From Chrysochromulina parva (taxonomy: Eukaryota; Haptophyta; Prymnesiales; Chrysochromulinaceae): a DNA stretch of 60,973 nucleotides. Location of the stretch: assembly GCA_002887195.1 (NCBI GenBank), contig PJAB01000023.1, positions 1 through 60,973 on the forward strand, read 5' to 3'. Positions 55,021 through 60,973 of the stretch are shown in pieces. Every line of letters begins with the position of its first letter. The first letter of the stretch is position 1. The translations under genes and the position numbers were made by a program. Below the pieces are notes generated by a model. It was not told the origin of the DNA, made no database searches, and was given only the letters and a program-made list of their open reading frames with translations.

Positions 55021-56964
55021 ATGGGCTGCGGCGCGTCCAGGCCGACTGCCAATAAGTACGCCGACACTTCGTCAGAAGCGGTGTCTGGCGAAGCCTTCCG
55101 TTCGCCGGTCGGTAAGGAGAACACACCACCAAGAAGAACAAAAGACAACGAGGAAACCAGAGAACCCGGAGAGTCTTTGGACACTTGTGAGCCCGAGGCG
55201 TTGGCGGCCGCTGCCGCCTTGGCGATTCGAGTTCAGGGCGCTCAGCGCGACGCGGACGCTCTTACGCTGGAGGCTGTGCTGCGCGACCCACAGATGGCGC
55301 GCTCGCTTCGCCGACACGCGTCGTTGTGCGGGCTAGCTAGTGGTGGTGCTAGAGGTGCTTCGGACGCAGAGAGCAACTTCCTGGTAGCGTCCAAGCTCTT
55401 TGACCTTCACGCCGCTCTTGCCGCCTCGGACGGTGGCGCTGCTTTTATCGCGGCGAGTGACCTAAAGGCATTTGCTAACTTTGGCGCGGTCGGGCTCTCG
55501 CCGATCGCCGCAGACGCAGCTCCCGTGGCTGTAGCAGCGGCGCTGAGCGGCTCGGCTGCGCCATTCCACGAAAAGCTTACGCCGGCGTTGGAGGCCATGC
55601 GTGCAGAGATTTTCTGCGCCGCTGCGGGCGCTTTGATAGAGCTGGAAAAGGGCGCAAGGAAGAAGCGTGTGGTGGTGCTCGGCGGCGGGTTCTGCGGCGC
55701 CATCGTCGCGCACGAGCTGACGCGCGGCGACAGCCAGGGGATTGACACCGAGGAGTTTGCAGTTACGCTCGTCGACACGAAGGAGTTTTTCGAGTTCACG
55801 CCCAGTGTGCTGCGACTCATGGCCGACGAGAAGGCCGAGGAGAAGGGCATGTGGAAGAAGTCAGCCATTGAGTTTGAAAAGATCATGGGAGGGAAGGGCG
55901 AGCTCATTATCGGTTCGGCTGCGGCCGTGCGCAGGGACCACGTGCTGTTGGGCACGGCGGCGGGCGTCGCCTCGCGTATGGTTCCGTTTGATTACCTTGT
56001 GATCTGTACCGGCTCCTCGTACCAGTCCAACATCAAGACCGAGGGCACCTCAATCGAGGCGCGCAAACGCTCGTTCGCCCTTGAGCGCGAGCGCATCAAA
56101 ACGGCGCCCGCCATCAATGTCGTTGGCAGTGGCCTAGTCGCCACCGAGCTCGCCTTCGATCTGAAGGCCTTTTTCCCTGAGAAGCCGATCGAGATGATCA
56201 CACGCTCCCTCGGATTCCTGCCGCGTATCCCCGGCGCGAACGAGCGCGTGGCACCCCTTGCCTCCACGCATGGCATCAAAATCAATCTCGGCGCGGAGGT
56301 GATGCATGTGGATGAGCAGGGCCGCGCGTCCACGCGCTCTGGTGACGCCAAGGGGCTGCCGAACGCGCGCAGCTTCTGGGCAACTGGGTACCAGCCCAAC
56401 TCTGCCTTTCTCGCCGATGCGCGCACCGAAAGCATCATTTCGGGGATGCTCGACTCGGCTGGGTACGTGCGAACCATAGAGACTTGCCAGCTCGACCACG
56501 CGGACCTGGGTCACATCTTTGCAGGCGGCGACATATGTCACGCGGGGGCCTTCACCGTCGGCGAGCGCACGATGAACGCGGCTATAAAGCACGGCTTCAC
56601 GATCGTCAAGAACCTCCTCAAGCTTGTGGGCATGCGCGAGGGCAAGATGAAGAAGCCTTTGGCTCATTTCACGCCAGGCTCCGAATTCCTTGCCGTCTCC
56701 CTCGGCAACACCAATGGCCTTTTGTACGCCACCGATCCCAACACTGCCTCCCTCTTCTCCACTAAGGCCGCGCTGGAGGCAGAGAGGGGGCCGCTCAAGG
56801 ATGCGGGGATAAAGGGTTGGATGGAGCTCAATCCCGCAGTGGACTATATCAAGTTCGTCATGATTCCCAGCGCCGTTTACAACTATTTAGTGAACAACGA
56901 TTATACCTCGATGGACCAGTTCTACGGGAAAGAGCAGGCTTACCTTACCATCGACGTCGTATAG
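55021..56964 (+). CDS. FSP1/AIFM2-like NAD(P)H oxidoreductase with N-terminal RGS-like domain
   Basis: 647 residues from ATG 55021; an earlier in-frame ATG (54931) would add 30 residues. MGCGASR at this start is a classic N-myristoylation plus palmitoylation signal, like the myristoylated FSP1 of animals. Residues about 84-208 resemble an RGS domain (LTLEAVLRDPQMARSLRRHA, ESNFLVASKLFDLHAALAA, then a PFHEKLTPALEAMRAEIFCA helix). From residue 217 comes a two-dinucleotide-binding flavoenzyme: FAD site VVVLGGGFCGAIVA, NAD site INVVGSGLVATELAFDL (365), FWATGYQPNS, IFAGGDICHAG, then a C-terminal region with AVDYIKFVMIPSAVYNYLV. FSP1-type enzymes reduce ubiquinone or vitamin K at membranes and suppress lipid peroxidation. 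RGS domains bind G-alpha proteins. The combination is not one I know. Start choice rests on the MGCGAS motif and strong context (ATCATGG). Confidence 0.8.
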   Translation: MGCGASRPTANKYADTSSEAVSGEAFRSPVGKENTPPRRTKDNEETREPGESLDTCEPEALAAAAALAIRVQGAQRDADALTLEAVLRDPQMARSLRRHASLCGLASGGARGASDAESNFLVASKLFDLHAALAASDGGAAFIAASDLKAFANFGAVGLSPIAADAAPVAVAAALSGSAAPFHEKLTPALEAMRAEIFCAAAGALIELEKGARKKRVVVLGGGFCGAIVAHELTRGDSQGIDTEEFAVTLVDTKEFFEFTPSVLRLMADEKAEEKGMWKKSAIEFEKIMGGKGELIIGSAAAVRRDHVLLGTAAGVASRMVPFDYLVICTGSSYQSNIKTEGTSIEARKRSFALERERIKTAPAINVVGSGLVATELAFDLKAFFPEKPIEMITRSLGFLPRIPGANERVAPLASTHGIKINLGAEVMHVDEQGRASTRSGDAKGLPNARSFWATGYQPNSAFLADARTESIISGMLDSAGYVRTIETCQLDHADLGHIFAGGDICHAGAFTVGERTMNAAIKHGFTIVKNLLKLVGMREGKMKKPLAHFTPGSEFLAVSLGNTNGLLYATDPNTASLFSTKAALEAERGPLKDAGIKGWMELNPAVDYIKFVMIPSAVYNYLVNNDYTSMDQFYGKEQAYLTIDVV

Positions 56965-57898
56965 TGCAGGACTCTCGCTCTCTATTTCGAATCAGTTTCG
57001 AAAGGTAGCGACCTGGATCTATAGAAGCGCGTTTTTTTACTACATGTATTTACTTCCACGAGCGACGGTAATAGGCGATAGGACGGAACTTTACACCGTA
57101 AGCGGAAAGCGCGTACACCTCTGAGCGCGTTCAGCCGAGTTCGGTACAGTATACGCGGGGGTAAGGTAGATGGTATAGGTTTCGGTCGCCGAGGTAAGGT
57201 TGCGGAGGCAGGTTGGACAAGGTGTAGCTAAAAGCTAGATTTCGTTTGTAGATTATTTGGCGAGCGCCCTAGCGTTGTAGCGAGCCCCGCCGCGCACAAC
57301 CGCGGCGCTGGGCGCGCGGGGATGGGGCTCAGGTGGGGCCGGGGGGCGGGGGTGGCGCGCGTGCGGGACATGCTGTTGCCGCCGTGCGTACGCATGTTCC
57401 CATCGTCGAGACAAGCGGTTTTCACAGCTAGTGTCATACGTAGACGAATCGCCCCGGGATAGGGGACATATCCGATAGCCCCGGGAACGAGCCGAACGAC
57501 GAACGAGGAGGCGCTACGTGCGTACAACGCGTCGTCCATAGGGATAGGCATAGCGAGACTGCGAGAGGCGCAGGCGCCACGCAGGCGGACCAGACGCGTT
57601 GTTCGCTTCGACGCTTCCCCGCAGCGGCACGTTAGCGCAACTTGATATCCTCACGACCGAGAGCGGAGGGTGCGGTGTGGATCCGCACTAACATTAATAC
57701 GGAGATCTGGTACCGGTCGTACCGGTAGCCATAGTGACGAAACCCTCTGGTTGCCTACGCGAGATCCGGACCCTATCCGTGCGGAGTCCGTAGACCTGCG
57801 CGTGTGTATGCGTGTGTCCGCCCCCCTTTTAGTTGGCAAGCCGACGGTCTGAATGCTGCATAGCTTGACGGTGATTCTCAGGCTGCTGCCGCTCGGCT
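56965..57898. other. Intergenic between convergent genes
   Basis: About 930 bases with a T-run (57032) followed by TACATGTA at 57041, and GC-rich stretches near 57290-57360. The ORFs present lack domains. No RNA gene seen. Confidence 0.5.
57041..57048. promoter_or_regulatory. TACATGTA palindrome downstream of FSP1-like gene
   Basis: Exact palindrome about 75 bases after the stop codon, preceded by a T-run. It is not near a start codon, so it argues against a purely promoter role for the motif. Confidence 0.25.
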
Positions 57899-58999
57899 TC
57901 ACTTCAGGTCGAACCGGAAATCGTCTGTCTCCCGGCTTCTTGTGGCGGCGAGCGCCTCGGCCAGCGCTACCGCCGACGTTCGCTTGCGCTCTCGCGCAGC
58001 AGCTGTCTGCGTTCCCTCAGCCTCGGTGGCCGCCTGCTGCTCACGCATCGTCTGCACCCACCAGGTAACGGTCTCGTCGACCCTCGGCCCAAGGCCCTTG
58101 GGAATCCATCCTGCGAGCACCGACCGTGCGGCCTGGTCGCTCAGCGCACCACAGTCGACCGAGACGAGTCCCGTGTCGCGCGCTTCGTCAAAGCGGGGCT
58201 CGGGCACATGCACACCGTGTGAACGGAGGCTGTCGGCGACGAGGTGGACCAGCTCTTGCCAAGTGGGCGACTCGGCTGCGCAAATGTGCAGAGCGCGTGT
58301 TGAAAATGGCATCGGCAGTCGCAGAGCAGCGACAGCAGCGCTCGCCACATCGTCGGCGAACACGAGCGAGAGTGGTAGTGTGGCACCTGCATCGGGGTTT
58401 GTACCCGAGATGGCACTGCCGATCGTGCGCCCCTTAGCCAGCTTGAGAAAGAGCTTCTCCTGTCTTCCTGTATTTTCGTGCGGGCCGAGCACGTCCGGCA
58501 GTCGCAGCGCCAGCCAGTCGAGTCTGCCGCCGTGCCGCCGCAGTGCCTTCTCAGCGGCGAGCTTGTTGTTGCCATACTCATCGCGCCGCGCGCGCTCAGC
58601 AGAATGCGTGGTATCACTCGCTTCGAGGAGACGCATGCGTTCGTCAAACACAAAGGCTGACGGTTCGCAGGCCATGTAAACTGAGTCGGTGCTGATAAAT
58701 ATGTACCTCTTCAAATGCACGGCTGCAGCAAGTATCGGCTGCACGTCGTCCTCATCGAAGGCGAGAAGATCAATCACGGCATCCCAGCCGCAAGAAAGGA
58801 CGGCCTGGAGCTGATCTGGCCGCCGCCGCCGATCCACCTTCCGGTGCGCAACTGCGTCGCCAAAGGGATTGGGCGTTTGGCCACGGTTGCAAATGGTCAC
58901 GACGTGGCCGGCATCGAGGAGTGCGCGTACAGTAGCTCGGCCGATGAATGAGGTGCCGCCGATGACGAGGACCGACGAAGAGCTCTGGGGCTCCTGCAT
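57899..58999 (-). CDS. NAD-dependent epimerase/dehydratase family protein (atypical SDR)
   Basis: 366 residues from ATG 58999. Rossmann start VLVIGGTSFIGRATVRALLD (GGTxFIG). FISTDSVYMA and the later YGNNKLAAEKAL give the Ser and Y-x-x-x-K active-site pair, so it could be catalytically active. LRLPDVLGPHE and VFADDVASAAVAAL follow the extended SDR plan. The GGTSFIGR start and YGNNK place it near the CSP41/isoflavone-reductase-like and NmrA-adjacent atypical SDRs common in algae. The last 45 residues are a basic Ala/Glu helix. Substrate unknown. Head-to-head with the LRR-globin gene. Confidence 0.85.
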   Translation of the reverse strand: MQEPQSSSSVLVIGGTSFIGRATVRALLDAGHVVTICNRGQTPNPFGDAVAHRKVDRRRRPDQLQAVLSCGWDAVIDLLAFDEDDVQPILAAAVHLKRYIFISTDSVYMACEPSAFVFDERMRLLEASDTTHSAERARRDEYGNNKLAAEKALRRHGGRLDWLALRLPDVLGPHENTGRQEKLFLKLAKGRTIGSAISGTNPDAGATLPLSLVFADDVASAAVAALRLPMPFSTRALHICAAESPTWQELVHLVADSLRSHGVHVPEPRFDEARDTGLVSVDCGALSDQAARSVLAGWIPKGLGPRVDETVTWWVQTMREQQAATEAEGTQTAAARERKRTSAVALAEALAATRSRETDDFRFDLK

Positions 59000-59162
59000 A
59001 TGTAATCGGAGTTAACAGAATTTCTTCGAGACCTCGAATCTTCCTCTTACAGTACCCCTGTTGTTTTAGAACCGGGTGAGGAGCCTGTCAAACCGGGGAT
59101 TTTCTGGATTTACGAACCCTTGGCAGTTTTCCTGGCGCCGATTCAAAGCTTCCGTTCTGTCC
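59000..59162. promoter_or_regulatory. Shared 5' region of epimerase (-) and LRR-globin (+) genes
   Basis: 163 bases between divergent ATGs, with an AT-rich core (59005-59075). No specific motif assigned. Confidence 0.45.
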
Positions 59163-60695
59163 ATGGTCAACTCGGCCTGGGCTGTCCAGTCGAGCACGGC
59201 GCTCGTCCAACTCATCGAGTCCAAGGCGCAGGCCGCGTACGTGGCCGCCTGCGAGACAACTGCCGAAGGCACGCCGCCGCCCGAAGCACCCGTGCACATC
59301 TCCGACCCGGTCGACGCGGCGCTCAAGCTCCTCATGGACGAGGACATTCTGGCGGCGGCCGGCGGCGCAAACGCGGCTGAGGACTTTGTGGCCGTGTCCA
59401 CGAAGCTGGGTACGGCTTATCCGCACCCGGCGCTGGTCAAGGCACTCCAGGCCTGCGCTACAAAGCCCATGCTCAGCTTGCGCGGCTGGCAGTGCGACCT
59501 TCCCAGCCTGACTGCGCTGCTCGTGGTGCTCGGTAAGCATCCGAGCATCCGCTCGGCGAGCTTCTGGCAGTGTGGCCTAAACGACCGGGCGTTAACACTG
59601 CTCGAGCGCGCGCTGCCCGCCTCCGTTGAGAGCCTCGCCTTCGAGGGCACGGCCGCCGAGGGCGCAGCCGTCGAGGGGCTGTCGACGTTGCCATCGGTCA
59701 CGAGCCTCGCGCTACGCTGCGCGTCGCTCACGAGCATGCCGCCGCCGCTTGCGGACGCGCTGCGCGCCAACGAGACCCTCACCGCCCTCTCCCTCTTCGG
59801 CAACCCGCTCGGCGACATGGGAGCGCTCGAGCTGCTCGAAGCGCTGCGCTCTCACCCGACGTTGCTCACGCTCAACCTGGGGCGTTGCGGGCTGACGGAC
59901 ACGAGTGCTCACGCGGTGCTCGAGATGGTCAGTGACCCGCCCAAGGAGGATAAGGATGAGGAGGGCGAGGTGCCCGAGGCGGGGGCGATGTGCCTCAACG
60001 TCGCCATCCTCCCCAACCGCACGCTGACCGCTCTGAACTTAGGCTACAATCGAATCGGCACGGAGGGGCGGCTGGCGCTCGAGGCGGCGCAGGCGGCCTC
60101 GCCGGGCCTCGCACGCCTCGAACTGGTAGGCAACCCATGCCTCACATGCGGTCCGACCGCCGGGCTGGGCGCCGAGCCGCGCCGGCTCATCAAAGCGAGT
60201 TGGGCGGCGCTCGCGGCGCGTGAGGGTGGCGCCGAGGTGGTGGTTGCCGGGGTGTGCGCGGCTGCGCTCGCCCAGGTGCCCGAGGCACTACCGATCGTCG
60301 GGTTTCCGGTCGCCGAGGGCGCCGATACGAAGGAGGCGCCTGAGTTTGCAGGGTGGGAGGGCCTCGCTCCGTTGGGTGCGATCGGTGCCTCCATCCTCGG
60401 CAAGCTCGTGGCTGAGCTCGACCATCCGAAACGACTGCGGGCGACGCTGGTCTCCGAGCTCGGCGTCGTGTGCGCCTCGCGCGGCCTGACGCCCGGTGCG
60501 TCCTTTGATAAGTTTGGCGAGGCGCTCATCGCTGGCATCTCCGCGGCGCTCGGGAGCCAGCTGTCGGAAGATGCGAAGACCGCGTGGCGCGACGCGTACG
60601 CCGACGCGGCCCGGTGCATGCAGACGGCCTACTTGCCGAGCCAGCTTGCGGCCGCCGCCATGGCCGCCGCTGCCGCTGCCGCGCCGGCCGAGTGA
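59163..60695 (+). CDS. LRR-globin fusion protein
   Basis: 510 residues from ATG 59163. Residues about 138-340 are ribonuclease-inhibitor-type leucine-rich repeats (LTALSLFGNPLGDMGALELL, LLTLNLGRCGLTDTSAHAVL, LTALNLGYNRIGTEGRLALE). From about residue 338 a globin fold follows: LIKASWAALAA (A helix), ILGKLVAELDHPKRLRATLV (E-F), then LGVVCASRGLTPGASFDKFG and EALIAGISAALGSQLSEDAK-TAWRDAYADAARCM (G-H). In globins the LGxxHxxxGV element supplies the proximal heme His; here it is Cys437. The distal position is also not His by my alignment. The protein may be a Cys-ligated heme sensor or a heme-free globin. LRR plus globin suggests a sensor that recruits partners. No signal peptide or membrane segment. 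C-terminal tail is poly-Ala. Confidence 0.75.
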   Translation: MVNSAWAVQSSTALVQLIESKAQAAYVAACETTAEGTPPPEAPVHISDPVDAALKLLMDEDILAAAGGANAAEDFVAVSTKLGTAYPHPALVKALQACATKPMLSLRGWQCDLPSLTALLVVLGKHPSIRSASFWQCGLNDRALTLLERALPASVESLAFEGTAAEGAAVEGLSTLPSVTSLALRCASLTSMPPPLADALRANETLTALSLFGNPLGDMGALELLEALRSHPTLLTLNLGRCGLTDTSAHAVLEMVSDPPKEDKDEEGEVPEAGAMCLNVAILPNRTLTALNLGYNRIGTEGRLALEAAQAASPGLARLELVGNPCLTCGPTAGLGAEPRRLIKASWAALAAREGGAEVVVAGVCAAALAQVPEALPIVGFPVAEGADTKEAPEFAGWEGLAPLGAIGASILGKLVAELDHPKRLRATLVSELGVVCASRGLTPGASFDKFGEALIAGISAALGSQLSEDAKTAWRDAYADAARCMQTAYLPSQLAAAAMAAAAAAAPAE

Positions 60696-60973
60696 GACTG
60701 TGAGACTGAGGGACGCAGGAGAGAAGGTCGGTGTGTGAGAGGCGGAGCAGGAGAGACGGTACCATGGACGGTACATCTCGACATGTCATTTCAAACCCAG
60801 CGGGTTCGCTTGTGGCTAAGAACGGGTGCGGAGGGTTGTGCTTCTCGGAGCGCCGGGGGGGGGTAATCGACTTGTTAGAAAGAAACCATACCGGTCTCTA
60901 GCTAAGGCGACAAGTCATGCTATGCCGAACTCAACAAATGCCATCCTCAGTCTCCCCCCCCAGCACGCCAGGA
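60696..60973. other. Window right end, no gene seen
   Basis: 278 bases after the LRR-globin stop. A G9 run lies near 60856-60864 and a C8 run near 60954-60961. No gene, RNA or motif recognised. Confidence 0.5.

Overview
The window is a gene-dense, GC-rich stretch of a eukaryotic nuclear genome. It most likely comes from a flagellated alga, and a haptophyte (Chrysochromulina/Prymnesium/Emiliania type) is the best fit, though I cannot confirm the species. The evidence is: long, mostly intronless ORFs with Ala/Arg/Ser-rich composition; three short GT-AG introns (95-148 nt) that join frames exactly; a bacterial-type ribosomal protein L32 carrying an ER-signal-like leader, as expected for a secondary plastid; a eukaryotic-type glycyl-tRNA synthetase; NEK and DYRK-like kinases; and centriole proteins (STIL/SAS-5-like and SFI1-like). 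No rRNA, convincing tRNA, CRISPR array, transposase or phage gene was seen.

Layout. 1-10 kb: an Ala-rich gene end at the left edge, a secreted Hint-domain protein, a TrhO/TSTD2-like rhodanese with one intron, a secreted DUF5703/GH95-like glycosidase with a LamG-like insert, and an LRR/zinc-finger protein. 10-24 kb: a degenerate DYRK-like kinase, a small coiled-coil protein, a QSOX sulfhydryl oxidase, plastid bL32, a STIL/SAS-5 homologue, a multi-thioredoxin PDI-like protein, and a RecQ helicase with a pure 33-unit CAG tract. 24-32 kb: a PPIL1-like cyclophilin, a double ZNRD2-like protein without zinc cysteines, a mitochondrial carrier with one intron, a small unknown protein, and an ankyrin-TM-UBA protein. 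32-46 kb: a giant SFI1-like Trp-repeat protein, a TOPRIM/DUF3854-like protein, a 1311-aa coiled-coil protein, a small coiled-coil ORF, and a NEK kinase. 46-61 kb: glycyl-tRNA synthetase, a PhoD-like phosphatase, a WW protein, a sterol-desaturase/hydroxylase, a 2OG-oxygenase fragment fused to membrane segments, an FSP1-like oxidoreductase fused to an RGS-like domain, an NAD-dependent epimerase, and an LRR-globin fusion.

Themes. Two proteins, possibly more, belong to centriole/flagellar base biology (STIL-like and SFI1-like; NEK by association). Two or three act in secretory oxidative folding (QSOX, PDI-like). Many genes are arranged head-to-head with short shared 5' regions. The palindrome TACATGTA occurs at least ten times, in or beside intergenic DNA and often just upstream of a start codon, and may be a promoter element of this genome. 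The most novel items are the LRR-globin fusion with Cys in place of the expected proximal His, the N-myristoylation-type RGS-FSP1 fusion, and the TACATGTA motif.

Start codons were moved to the first plausible in-frame ATG wherever the longest open frame began at GTG or TTG.
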